A stretch of 64,000 bases of DNA from Streptomyces odontomachi (GTDB lineage Bacteria; Actinomycetota; Actinomycetes; Streptomycetales; Streptomycetaceae). Below, piece by piece: positions 49,495 to 58,212 of the stretch; the stretch's first letter is position 1; every line of letters begins with the position of its first letter. A program made the translations under genes and the position numbers. The DNA lies in NCBI RefSeq assembly GCF_024435355.1, contig NZ_JAMJWG010000002.1, positions 1-64,000 on the forward strand. The letters run 5' to 3'. Below the pieces are notes generated by a model, which made no database searches, was not told the DNA's origin, and saw only the letters and a list, made by a program, of their open reading frames with translations.

Positions 49495-52287
49495 ATGGAG
49501 GCTGAACCGAGCGGTGACAAGCCGCCTTCGCCTGCGATCCACGGGCGGGACCGGGAGATCGGTGTGCTGCGTGCCGCGGTGGCCGGGGCGCGGGCGGGGC
49601 AGGGTGCCGCCGTCCTGGTGGCGGGCGAGCCCGGCACGGGACGAACGGCCCTGCTGACGGCCGCCGCACGCCTCGCGGACGGCTTCACGGTGCACCGCAT
49701 GGCCGGGATCGCCCAGGAGGCGGACCTGGTGCCGGCCGGCCTGCACCGGCTGCTCCTGCCGCTGGCCCCGCAGCTCGGCTCCCTGCCGAAGGCGTCGGCT
49801 CGGCTGTTGGCGGAGGTGCTGTCCGGCCGGCTTCCCGAGGCTGGCGAACTCGGCATCGGCGTGGCCCTCCGCCAGTTGCTGGACGCCGCCGCCCGGTCGC
49901 GCCCGCTCGCCTGGTTCGTGGACGACGCCCAGTTCCTGGACGAGGTCTCCCTGCGGGTCCTGGGATGCGCGGCACGCCGACTCGCGGAGCTGCCCGTGCT
50001 GGTGGTCCTGGCGGCCGATGCCGGGTCGTGGGCCGCGACGGTGCTGGAGGGCACGCACCGCATCGACCTCCCGCCGCTGGCCCCCTCCGCCGCCGCCTGC
50101 CTGCTGCGAGACAGGGCCGCCGTCCCGCCGGATCCGGCGACCGAGGCGGAGCTGGTGCACCTGGCCGAAGGCAGTCCACTGGCCCTGGTCGAGCTGGCCA
50201 CGGCGCTGCGCCGGGGGCCTGCCGCAGCTCCGCACGCGCTGCCTGCGGGGAGCCGGCTGCGCGCCCATCATCGACGCCGTGTGCAGGCGCTGTCCGACGC
50301 GGCCAGGACGACGGTGTGGCTGGCCCTGGTCGGCGAACGGTTGCCGGTGCAGGCCCTGACGGCGGCGACGCGGGTCTGCCGGACGGGCGTCGCCGGTTCG
50401 CCCGGCCCGGCCCGGGCACTCGACGAGGCGCTGGGATCCGGCCTCGTGACGGTGGCCGAGAACGGTGCCGGCGTCCGGGAGGTCACGGTGCCGGGTCGTC
50501 TGCTGCGGGCCAGCCTGTGCGCCGAGATGTCCCTGGCCGACCGGCAGGCAGCGCATGCGGCGCTCGCCGAGGTGCTCGACGGCGACTCGGTCCGGCTGCT
50601 TCGGGCGGTGCACCGGTTCGCCGCCGCCCAGGCCCCGTCCGACGAACTGGTGCGACAGCTGGACGAGACGGCACGGACGGCGCGTGCCGACGGCGACCCT
50701 GCGGCCTCCGCCTCGGTGCTGGAGCGTGCGGCGGAGGTCGTCGCGCACCCGGACACCCGGGCCCGCTGGCTGGTCACGGCGGCAGCGGACCGGTTGGCCG
50801 CCGGCGAGCCGGAGCGTTCGCGCGCGCTGCTGCGGCGCGTCCTGCCGCGCTGCCCGGTGGCGGGCACCAGGGGGCTGCGGATGCTGGTGCACGGGGAGAT
50901 CGAGCTGCGGGACGGCGTGCCCGCCAGCGCCTGCCACTCCCTGTCCTCGGCGGCCGGTCTCTTCTCCCCCGCGGAACGCAGCCTGCGGGCCCGTGCCCTG
51001 GTGCTCGCGGGCGAGGCGAGCTGTCTTGCGGGTGATTTCAGCGCCTACTTCGCGCTGGCGGCCCAGGCGGAGCTGGCCCGGCTCGCCGACGATCCGCCGA
51101 CCGTGCGGCTCGTGTACGACCACTTCACCGGGATGGCGGCGACCTTCCGGGGGCAGCACGCCGAGGCACGGCACCACCTGCGCGGTGTCATCCGGACCGC
51201 CGCCGCGCTGCGTGACCCCGAATCGCTGATCCTGGCCAGCCAGGCCGCGTACACGCTGGGCGAGGCCGGGCAGGCGCATGCGCTGGCGGTCGCGGCGGTG
51301 CACGGGGCCAGGGAGTCGGGCAGGGCGGGGCTCGTGCCGGGCGGCCTGGTGTACCAGTCGCTGTCGGCCCTGCTGCTGGACCGTTACGCCGCCGCGGAGG
51401 CCGCCGCGCTGGAAGGGCTGCGGCTGGCGGAGACGACCGGGCAGCGCAATGTGGCCGTGGACCACATGGCCGTCCTCGGGCTGCTCGCCGCGCTCCAGGG
51501 CGACCGGGCGTCCGCCGCGCTGCGGCTGGGTGCGGCCGCACACGAGGTGGCCGCCCGGGAACTCGGGCGGCCCCAGGCGTTCAACTGCTGGGTCTCGGCC
51601 TGCATCGACCTGGTGGAGGACCGCCCGGCCGACGCGCTGCACCGGTTCCGGCAGATGACGGCGGGGACCGGGCAGTTCAATCCGGCCATCCGGGCCCTGG
51701 CGACCCCGCACTACGTGGAGGCTGCGACCCGCTGCGGCCAGCGCAGCAGAGCTGCCGGCGCCCTGCATGCCTTCGAGAGCTGGGCCGCGGGGTCCGGCAG
51801 CACGACACGGCTGGCGTTGGCCCAGCGCTGCCACGGGCTGCTGGCCGAGGACGACTCGGTCGCCGAGGAGCACTTCCGTGAGTCCCTGCGCCTGCACCAG
51901 CACGCCCACACCGCCCTGGAACTGGCCAAGACGGAGTTGTTCTTCGCCCACCGGCTGCGCCGGGCCCGTAAGCCGGGCGCTGCCCGCAGCCTGTTGAGGG
52001 AGGCTTTGACGATCTTCCAGCAGTTCGACGCCCGCCCCTGGGCGGACCGGGCGACGGCGGAGCTGCGTGCGGCAGGGGACACGGTGGGCCCGGCCACGTC
52101 GCACGCCAAGACGGAACTGACGGCGCAGCAGATGCGGATCTCCGCGCTCGTGGCACAAGGGGCCACCAATCGGGAGATCGCCGACCGTCTCGTCCTCAGC
52201 ACCCGGACCGTCGACTACCACCTGCGCAACATCTTCGCCCGCCTGGGGGTGCGGTCACGCGTGGAGCTGGCGGCGCTCTTCCGCTGA
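49495..52287 (+). CDS. LAL-family (large ATP-binding LuxR) transcriptional activator
   Basis: A 930-aa regulator. An N-terminal AAA domain has GRDREIGVLRAAVAG and a Walker A of GEPGTGRT at 44-51, in which Arg50 replaces the usual Lys; Walker B is RPLAWFVDDAQFLD near 145. A long helical repeat region follows, and a C-terminal LuxR-type HTH ends the protein: LTAQQMRISALVAQGATNRE, IADRLVLSTRTVDYHLRNIF. LAL proteins activate polyketide and lipase genes. ATG 49495 is chosen by coding onset; an upstream in-frame start exists at 49354. Its divergent neighbour, the lipase, is the likely target. Confidence 0.9.
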   Translation: MEAEPSGDKPPSPAIHGRDREIGVLRAAVAGARAGQGAAVLVAGEPGTGRTALLTAAARLADGFTVHRMAGIAQEADLVPAGLHRLLLPLAPQLGSLPKASARLLAEVLSGRLPEAGELGIGVALRQLLDAAARSRPLAWFVDDAQFLDEVSLRVLGCAARRLAELPVLVVLAADAGSWAATVLEGTHRIDLPPLAPSAAACLLRDRAAVPPDPATEAELVHLAEGSPLALVELATALRRGPAAAPHALPAGSRLRAHHRRRVQALSDAARTTVWLALVGERLPVQALTAATRVCRTGVAGSPGPARALDEALGSGLVTVAENGAGVREVTVPGRLLRASLCAEMSLADRQAAHAALAEVLDGDSVRLLRAVHRFAAAQAPSDELVRQLDETARTARADGDPAASASVLERAAEVVAHPDTRARWLVTAAADRLAAGEPERSRALLRRVLPRCPVAGTRGLRMLVHGEIELRDGVPASACHSLSSAAGLFSPAERSLRARALVLAGEASCLAGDFSAYFALAAQAELARLADDPPTVRLVYDHFTGMAATFRGQHAEARHHLRGVIRTAAALRDPESLILASQAAYTLGEAGQAHALAVAAVHGARESGRAGLVPGGLVYQSLSALLLDRYAAAEAAALEGLRLAETTGQRNVAVDHMAVLGLLAALQGDRASAALRLGAAAHEVAARELGRPQAFNCWVSACIDLVEDRPADALHRFRQMTAGTGQFNPAIRALATPHYVEAATRCGQRSRAAGALHAFESWAAGSGSTTRLALAQRCHGLLAEDDSVAEEHFRESLRLHQHAHTALELAKTELFFAHRLRRARKPGAARSLLREALTIFQQFDARPWADRATAELRAAGDTVGPATSHAKTELTAQQMRISALVAQGATNREIADRLVLSTRTVDYHLRNIFARLGVRSRVELAALFR

Positions 52288-52327
52288 TCTGCCGTTGCCG
52301 GCGGGTGGCGGCTGAGGGGAAGGGCAG

Positions 52328-52348
52328 GGCGGGCCCGCGCTGCCCGCC
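52328..52348 (+). terminator. Hairpin after the LAL gene
   Basis: GGCGGGC (52328-52334) pairs with GCCCGCC (52342-52348) over a 7-nt loop, about 40 bp past the stop of the LAL gene. It runs directly into a possible -10 box of the next unit. Confidence 0.5.
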
Positions 52349-52361
52349 TAGGCTGATCACC

Positions 52362-52463
52362 ATGCGCCCCAGATCCGGGAGAGCCCTTGCCATGATCGAC
52401 ATCGCCCGGCAGCCCGTCGTCGACGCTCCACGGCCGCGTCCCCTCGCCGTCGGGGGTGACTGA
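52362..52463 (+). CDS. Possible 33-codon leaderless upstream gene
   Basis: TAGGCT (52348-52353) ends 8 nt before ATG 52362, the layout of a leaderless start. The frame encodes 33 residues (MRPRSGRALAMIDIARQPVV then a Pro/Arg-rich tail) and its TGA ends 2 nt before ATG 52466 of the MazG-like gene. No -35 is clear. It may be a leader that tunes translation of the downstream gene, or chance. Confidence 0.35.
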   Translation: MRPRSGRALAMIDIARQPVVDAPRPRPLAVGGD

Positions 52464-52465
52464 GG

Positions 52466-52795
52466 ATGCTCAACGAGGCCCAGTGGGACACGATCGACAC
52501 GCTCATCGCCTGGCTGGACGGTGCCAACGGCCGCGACCGGCAGGAAATCACCCTGCGGATGATGAAGCTCGCCGAAGAGGTGGGCGAGGTCACCCAGGCG
52601 TGGATCGGGTTCACCGGCCAGAACCCCCGCAAGGGCCACAGCCACAGCCTGGACGACGTGCGCGATGAGTTGTGTGACGTCATCATCACCGCCGCGGTGG
52701 CGCTCGGCACCGTCACGGACGACCCGGGCGCCGTCCTCGACGCGGCCCTCCAGCGCATCGCCGCACGCCGCCTCACCCCGGTGCAGGACGCGTGA
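52466..52795 (+). CDS. MazG-like nucleotide pyrophosphohydrolase
   Basis: A 109-aa single-domain protein: MMKLAEEVGEVTQAWIGFTG provides the ExxE part and LDDVRDELCDVIITAAVALG the ExxD part of the MazG metal site. Such small all-helical enzymes cut nucleoside triphosphates to monophosphate and pyrophosphate, cleaning damaged nucleotides or moderating stress signals. The short 5' leader frame is immediately upstream. Confidence 0.9.
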   Translation: MLNEAQWDTIDTLIAWLDGANGRDRQEITLRMMKLAEEVGEVTQAWIGFTGQNPRKGHSHSLDDVRDELCDVIITAAVALGTVTDDPGAVLDAALQRIAARRLTPVQDA

Positions 52796-53034
52796 TGCCG
52801 TCCCGGGTCCGGACCACTGCCATGCCGTAGTCCTGATGCGCGTCGCGGCGAGCGGCCCGAGCACCGAAGACGCTCCGCGGTGTCCGGTCTGCCGGTGATG
52901 GGGCCATCGGTCAGGACCGACTCTGACCGGTAACGCCCTGTCCGCTACAACCTTTCGGCTATGTGATGACTCAAACGGTTGCGCCGGAGTTTCCCGGTGC
53001 AACAGCCCTGTGCTCACAACCTCGGGGGGAAGCG

Positions 53035-54390
53035 ATGAGACCTGACTTCACCGGGCGCGTGCTGCGCCTGAGATCCGGCGTCTGCGCGGCGGTGGTGGCG
53101 GCCGGTCTGCTCGTCGCCGGCCTCGCCGCTCCGGCGTCGGCCGACGATCCGCCGCAGACCGACGCACTGTGGATCGAGGAGCCGTACGAGCAGACGCTGC
53201 CGCTCGGCACCGACGGCGGCCAGCCGCAGTCCCGCACGCTCGACATCGGCCTCTACCACGACAACGACACCTTCACGGTGACCGACGGCAGGCTCACCGT
53301 GGACGTCTCCGGGCTCGTCGGCGTCGCCGACGTGAGCTGGCCCGACGCCTGCACGCCGAGCGGGACGACCGCGGTGTGCACCGTGCCCACCGTGCCCGTG
53401 ATCGGTCCCGACTACGCGGCGCAGGTCCACCTCACGGTCCGCGCGGCCGACGGTGCTGCGGCCGGTGCGCAGGGCAGCATCACGTACGAGGCGACGGCCA
53501 CCGGTGGCCCGGACGGCACGCTGACCGCGCCGCACGACAGCTTCGAGACCACGCTCACCGTCGGCAGCGGCCCCGACCTGGCCATCGACGACGTCGCCGG
53601 GATCGAGCACGCCCAACCCGGCGACGAGCAGACGATCCCGTTCCGGGTCACCAACATCGGCAACGAGAGCGCGAACGGGTTCACGGTGAGCCTGAGCGCC
53701 TCGCACGGCCTGGAGGACCTGCCGCGCTACGACGCGTGCACGTACACCTCGTCGAACGATGACGACTACGCACCGATGACCTACGTCGACTGCGCCTTCG
53801 ACCAGGTGCTGGCGCCGGGCGACTCCTTCGAGCTGCCCGCCCCTCTGACGGTGCTGCTCGCCCCGTACGCGCTGAACGAGCGCCTCGACATCGACGTCGA
53901 GCCCGGCGACGGCGCCCAGGACCTCGACTCCGGCAACGACTACCTGGCGTTGCAGATCGGCGCGGACAACACCGCGGACTTCTCCGTGACCGGCGACGCG
54001 GTCTCCGGGGCGGCGGGAGAGACGGTCAAGGCCCGGCTCACGTTCGCCAATCACGGCCCGGCCTGGGTGGCCAACCTCGGCTCCGGAGAGGCGGTCGCGC
54101 AGGTGCGGCTGATCGTGCCCGACGGCACCACGGTCACCGGTGTGCCGTCCGACTGCAATCCCCACACCCTGTCCGGCGGTTACTACCCGCAGCGCACGGG
54201 CGCGCCCCGCTACGACTGCGACCTGCCGTACTGGGTGCTGGAGGACGCGAAGCGCGGTTACGCCTTCTCGTTGCGCATCGACACCGTGGTGCCCGGCGTG
54301 CGGGGTGCCGTGAGCGTCCAGCCGTGGGACGGCGACTTCCCCTTCGATCCGGACACCACGAACAACACGGCGGCCCTGGCCGTCAACTGA
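53035..54390 (+). CDS. Secreted beta-rich protein with CARDB/DUF11-like domains
   Basis: A 451-aa exported protein with a Sec signal (VCAAVVAAGLLVAGLAAPASA, cleaved near residue 40). The mature part is beta-sandwich-like: repeats of GPDLAIDDVAGIEHAQPGDEQ, TIPFRVTNIGNESANGFTVSL and KARLTFANHGPAWVANLGSG are the pattern of CARDB/DUF11 adhesin-type domains. There is no LPXTG or membrane anchor, so it is free or wall-associated. ATG 53035 has GGGGGAAG upstream. Role unknown. Confidence 0.82.
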   Translation: MRPDFTGRVLRLRSGVCAAVVAAGLLVAGLAAPASADDPPQTDALWIEEPYEQTLPLGTDGGQPQSRTLDIGLYHDNDTFTVTDGRLTVDVSGLVGVADVSWPDACTPSGTTAVCTVPTVPVIGPDYAAQVHLTVRAADGAAAGAQGSITYEATATGGPDGTLTAPHDSFETTLTVGSGPDLAIDDVAGIEHAQPGDEQTIPFRVTNIGNESANGFTVSLSASHGLEDLPRYDACTYTSSNDDDYAPMTYVDCAFDQVLAPGDSFELPAPLTVLLAPYALNERLDIDVEPGDGAQDLDSGNDYLALQIGADNTADFSVTGDAVSGAAGETVKARLTFANHGPAWVANLGSGEAVAQVRLIVPDGTTVTGVPSDCNPHTLSGGYYPQRTGAPRYDCDLPYWVLEDAKRGYAFSLRIDTVVPGVRGAVSVQPWDGDFPFDPDTTNNTAALAVN

Positions 54391-54407
54391 CCGGCGGCGA
54401 CGGTGCA

Positions 54408-54450
54408 CTGCTCGGTACGGCCGGTGCCGCACACCGGCCGTACCGAGCAG
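54408..54450. terminator. Bidirectional terminator with a perfect 19-bp stem
   Basis: Bases 54408-54426 pair without mismatch with 54432-54450 over a 5-nt loop (CTGCTCGG...CCGAGCAG). It lies between the convergent secreted-protein and class V aminotransferase genes, 18 bp after one stop and 20 bp before the other. No U-run is present on either side. Confidence 0.85.
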
Positions 54451-54469
54451 CAGCACTACCGGCAGCAGG

Positions 54470-55882
54470 TCAGCACCGCAGCCGGCGTGGCAGGGTCGCG
54501 GCCTCCGGGATGCGGTCCCGGTACGTCTCCGCGGCGAACTCCAGGAAGGTCTCGACGTCGTCGAGGTGGGACGCCAGGCCCAGTGACACCCGCACCGCGC
54601 CGCCGGAGGGCAGCTCGAGATCGGCCAGGTAGTCGTCGACGGTGTCGAGCCGGTCGTGCGCCGCGCGGCGCAGCACGGAGTGGCCGAGCCCGAACACGGT
54701 CTCCCCCGCCCCCGGGTTGCAGAAGCATCCGGTCCGCAGGGAGATGGTGCGTGCGGCGGCGTCGCGCGCCACGACCCGCTCGTCGACGATCCGCCCCTGC
54801 GGATCGAGGAAGTTCATGGCGACCGTGCCGCCGCGTCGCTCGGTGTCCGCGGGCCCGTAGAGGCGGACCATCGGCGCGCCCGAGCCGTGCCGCAGCTCCG
54901 CCAGGCCGGTCAGCAGCCGGCCGGTCAGGGCGGTGACATGGTCGTGCACCGTGTCGATGCCGATACCGCGGATCCAGTCGAGACCGACCTCGACATCGGG
55001 GATGCTCAGGAAGTTCAGCGTGCCGTCCTCGAAGGCCGACTCGTCGTCCGTCATGCGGTGCCACTGCCCCTGGGCGCTGGCCATCTGGATGGTGCCACCG
55101 GCGAACCACGGCCGCCGCAACCGGGCCAGCGCCGGGCGCCGCGCGATGAGGCAGCCGACGCCGGTGGGGTAGCCGAACACCTTGTACCAGCTCACGGCCA
55201 CGAAGTCGGGTTGCAGCACGGCGAGGTCGAGCCGGTTGGTGGTGACGTAGGCGGCGGCGTCGAGCAGGACGTCGTACCCGAGGGAGTGCGCCGTGTCGAT
55301 CCACTCCAGGGGATGCCACACCCCGGAGAAGTTGCTCTGCGCGGGATAGGCGAACAGCCCTCGCGCCGCGCGTTCCGTGCCGGCGCGGCCGTTCCGCGCG
55401 GCTTGCGCCAGCGCCGTGTGCACGGCCTGGTCGGACACCCGCAGGCCGGGGGTGTCCAGCGGTATGTACACGGTGCCGGTGCCCTGGGCCTTGGCGTATT
55501 CACGCAGCCCGTTGACGGAGTTGTGGTTGTCGGTGGTCAGGACGAGCGGGCTGCGCGGGTCGAACGGGTACGCCTCGCCGACGAGCCGCATGGCGCCGGT
55601 GGCGTTCGGGGTGAAGATGACGGCGTACTGCTCCGGGTCTGCGTTGAAGAACCGCAATACCGCACGTCTGGTCCGGACGAGAAGCTCTTCCGTCGCCGTC
55701 GACGTGGGATTCTCGGAGTGCGGGTTGCCGTAGCAGCCGGAGGTGATGCGTTCCGCCTGCATCGCCAACTGGAATCGCGCGGGCAAGCCGGCGCCGGCGT
55801 AGTCGAGGTAAACGTGGTGATTCTCGTCCAGGTAGCCGTATTCCGTGGCGCGTAAGTGAGTCAGGGTTCTTTGGTCGAACAT
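54470..55882 (-). CDS. Class V aminotransferase, Moco-sulfurase-like cysteine desulfurase
   Basis: A 470-aa PLP enzyme. VYLDYAGAGLPARFQL opens the fold, NPHSENPTS and FTPNATGAMRLVGEAYPF follow, NHNSVNGLREYAKAQG and LLDAAAYVTTNRLDL give the PLP-binding Asp region, SWYKVFGYPTGVGCL carries the Schiff-base Lys, and RTGCFCNPGAGE holds the active Cys. This is the N-terminal desulfurase domain of Moco sulfurase without its C-terminal MOSC domain. It could supply sulfur for an unidentified cofactor or product. ATG 55882 overlaps a CATATA/TATATG inverted repeat. Confidence 0.85.
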   Translation of the reverse strand: MFDQRTLTHLRATEYGYLDENHHVYLDYAGAGLPARFQLAMQAERITSGCYGNPHSENPTSTATEELLVRTRRAVLRFFNADPEQYAVIFTPNATGAMRLVGEAYPFDPRSPLVLTTDNHNSVNGLREYAKAQGTGTVYIPLDTPGLRVSDQAVHTALAQAARNGRAGTERAARGLFAYPAQSNFSGVWHPLEWIDTAHSLGYDVLLDAAAYVTTNRLDLAVLQPDFVAVSWYKVFGYPTGVGCLIARRPALARLRRPWFAGGTIQMASAQGQWHRMTDDESAFEDGTLNFLSIPDVEVGLDWIRGIGIDTVHDHVTALTGRLLTGLAELRHGSGAPMVRLYGPADTERRGGTVAMNFLDPQGRIVDERVVARDAAARTISLRTGCFCNPGAGETVFGLGHSVLRRAAHDRLDTVDDYLADLELPSGGAVRVSLGLASHLDDVETFLEFAAETYRDRIPEAATLPRRLRC

Positions 55883-55896
55883 ATATCCACTATATG
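55880..55896. promoter_or_regulatory. AT-rich inverted repeat over a start codon
   Basis: CATATA (55880-55885) and TATATG (55891-55896) are perfect inverted repeats separated by TCCAC, and the ATG of the class V aminotransferase lies in the left arm. The site could be an operator or a -10 region for a leaderless transcript. Confidence 0.4.
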
Positions 55897-56467
55897 ACCG
55901 CCCTTGACAGCCACTTGACATCAGCGCGGCTATTGCCGGTCATGGCGTCCGATACCGCCCCCTCAGACGATTCTCGCGCGTGCGGCAGTCCGCCGGCACC
56001 CGCCGCCGACCTCCAGCATGCCGGGGGATCCGGCGTCCGGAGCCGACCGGCGGAACAGGGTCGGATCGCAAGGTCAGATTGGCGCGAAAGGGGCCGGAGC
56101 GCGTCGGCCAAAGGCCTCTTTGACGTCACCGGGGATGCCCTGCCCGCGCCGTCACCGGCGCCGGGCTTCAGTCCACTTCCGAGCGGGCAAAGCAAGCGGC
56201 ACCGCAGGGGGTTTCCGCGGCGGGCGGTGACGGCGTGAAACGCGGCGGGGATAATTGTCATGCACCTGCTTTGAATACACCCGCTTTTCCGTTTCCTGCC
56301 ATGGTCGTCCGCCTCGTTCCAGGCCCGCGTTTCTCTTCCTTCCGGGCGCTCGCCCGCCGTATCCCCGGGGGCCCGTTTCCCGCCCCGCCGGAGGTGGGCG
56401 GCATTTACACCGCGCGTACCGGCTCCCTAGCCTGAGATCGTTCGCGGTACGGAACGGAGGCGGGCGG
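55897..56467. other. Intergenic stretch upstream of the hydroxyproline operon
   Basis: About 570 bp between the divergent aminotransferase and the five-gene operon. Possible plus-strand frames have weak codon bias and no homology that I can see. It must hold the operon promoter; GGAGG at 56456-56460 is the ribosome-binding site of the first gene. No regulator of the operon is encoded nearby. Confidence 0.4.
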
Positions 56468-57832
56468 GTGCACCCTACGAGGGTCGTGGTGCTGGGCGCG
56501 GGAATCGTCGGCGCCGCCTGCGCCCGCGAACTCGCCGTGGCGGGTCTTGACGTCACCGTCCTGGACCGGGGCGGCCCCGCATCGGGCACCACCTCGCACG
56601 GCGAGGGCAACATCCTCGTCTCCGACAAGGTGCCGGGCCCCGAACTCGAGCTCGTGCTGCTGTCGCGGCGGTTGTGGCCCGAGGTGCTGGACGCCGTCGC
56701 CGAGCACGCCGCGCCCACGTCACCGTCTCCCTCGTGCGCCGAGTGGGACCCCAAGGGGGGCATCGTCGTGGCCACCACCGACGACGGTGCCGACGGGCTG
56801 ACCCGGTTGGCCGCGGCGCAGCGGGCCGCCGGGGTGCGTGCCGAGCCGATGGGATCCCGAGAGGTGCGCGCCGCCGAACCGTTCCTGACGGAGCGGCACA
56901 CCGCCGCCGTGTACTACCCGGACGACGCCCAGGTGCAGCCGGCCGGCGCCGCCATGGTGCTGCTCGGCGACGCCCTTGCGCACGGCGCCGTGCTGCGCAG
57001 GGGGCACGAGGTGGTGGGCGCCGTCACCCGTGGCGGCCGGCTCGTCGCGGTGCGCACCACCCGGGGAACGGTCGGGGGCGATGTGTTCGTCAACGCGGCC
57101 GGGCCGTGGTCGGGCGGGCTGTCCGTGCGGCTCGGCGCGCCGGTCGACGTCCGGCCGCGGCGCGGCGAGATCCTGGTGACCACGCCGCTGCCGCCCACCG
57201 TCTTCCACAAGGTGTACGACGCCGACTACGTGGGAGCCGTCGGCAGCGGCGACACCGGGCTCCAGACGTCGGCGGTGGTGGAGGCGACCCGCGGCGGCAG
57301 CGTGCTGCTCGGCTCCTCGCGGCGGCACGCCGGCTTCGACGACCGGCTCCGCCCCGAGGTGCTGTCCGCGATCGCGGCCACCGCGCTGCGGCTCTTCCCC
57401 GCCCTCGCTGACGTGCCCGTGATGCGGGCCTACGGCGGCTTCCGCCCCTACGTCGCCGACCATCTGCCCGTCATCGGCCCCGACCCGCGGCTGCCCGGCC
57501 TGTGGCATGCGACCGGGCACGAAGGCGCCGGCATCGGACTGTCCGTGGGCACCGCCCGGCTGCTGCGCGAGCTGCTGCTCGACGAGCGGCCGAGTCTCGA
57601 CCCCGCCCCCTTCCGGGTGAACCGGCCGGCCGTGTGGGGTGAACCGGCCACCGCGGACGGCACCGAGCCGGCCGGCCCCGACGCGGGCACGGTCACGGAC
57701 ACGGGAGCCGGGACGACGGGGGAAGGCTCCGCAGCCGCGGGGAGCACGGCGCCGGACGTGCCACGCCCCGGCACCGCACCCCACCCCACCGGGACTTCGC
57801 AGGCCCCACCGCCCACCGAGGAGCAGCCATGA
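56468..57832 (+). CDS. D-hydroxyproline dehydrogenase, DAAO-like FAD subunit (beta)
   Basis: A 454-aa FAD protein with VVVLGAGIVGAACARELAVAG at the N-terminus, a DAAO-like core (YYPDDAQVQPAGAAMVLLG, GDVFVNAAGPWSGGL), and YGGFRPYVADHLPVIGPDPR followed by GHEGAGIGLSVGTARLLREL. The last 70 residues are a Pro/Thr-rich low-complexity tail. In other bacteria this subunit (LhpB/HypO-like) oxidises cis-4-hydroxy-D-proline to pyrroline-4-hydroxy-2-carboxylate. GTG 56468 has GGAGG 7 nt upstream. Its stop overlaps the next ATG. Confidence 0.83.
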   Translation: MHPTRVVVLGAGIVGAACARELAVAGLDVTVLDRGGPASGTTSHGEGNILVSDKVPGPELELVLLSRRLWPEVLDAVAEHAAPTSPSPSCAEWDPKGGIVVATTDDGADGLTRLAAAQRAAGVRAEPMGSREVRAAEPFLTERHTAAVYYPDDAQVQPAGAAMVLLGDALAHGAVLRRGHEVVGAVTRGGRLVAVRTTRGTVGGDVFVNAAGPWSGGLSVRLGAPVDVRPRRGEILVTTPLPPTVFHKVYDADYVGAVGSGDTGLQTSAVVEATRGGSVLLGSSRRHAGFDDRLRPEVLSAIAATALRLFPALADVPVMRAYGGFRPYVADHLPVIGPDPRLPGLWHATGHEGAGIGLSVGTARLLRELLLDERPSLDPAPFRVNRPAVWGEPATADGTEPAGPDAGTVTDTGAGTTGEGSAAAGSTAPDVPRPGTAPHPTGTSQAPPPTEEQP

Positions 57833-58212
57833 CCCCCAGGCTCGTACCGGCGCACCACGATGCCGTGCGCCGCACGGACCGCCCGCTGACCGTCACCGTC
57901 GACGGCACGCAGGTGACCGGCGTCGCGGGCCAGTCGCTGGCCGGGGTGCTGCTCGCGGCGGGCCGCACCGCCTGGCGCACCGGTCGCACGGGTGCGCCAC
58001 GGGGCGTGTTCTGCGGCATCGGTGTGTGCTACGACTGCCTGGTCACCGTGAACGGTGAGCGTGACGTACGCGCCTGCCAGCGCCGCGCCCGCGACGGGGA
58101 CACGGTGACGACCCAGTCCCGCGCTCCCCGGCCTCGGTCCCCGGCTCCGGATGCCGCCTCGCACGCCCCGGAGCCCCCGGACGCCGCCGGCCGTACGGCG
58201 GGGCGGCCGTGA
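57829..58212 (+). CDS. [2Fe-2S] subunit of D-hydroxyproline dehydrogenase (gamma)
   Basis: A 127-aa ferredoxin-like subunit with cysteines at 62, 67, 70 and 83 (FCGIGVCYDCLVTVNG then RACQ), the HcnA-type [2Fe-2S] fold. It relays electrons between the two flavin subunits. The last 35 residues are a Pro/Ala/Arg tail not needed for the cluster. It overlaps the genes on both sides (ATGA at the start, GTGA at the end). Confidence 0.85.
   Translation: MTPRLVPAHHDAVRRTDRPLTVTVDGTQVTGVAGQSLAGVLLAAGRTAWRTGRTGAPRGVFCGIGVCYDCLVTVNGERDVRACQRRARDGDTVTTQSRAPRPRSPAPDAASHAPEPPDAAGRTAGRP

Noticed and set aside
55894..56238. Plus-strand frame of 114 codons upstream of the hydroxyproline operon
   Set aside because: Ser/Pro/Arg-rich composition, no ribosome-binding site and no homology visible; overlaps the aminotransferase promoter.
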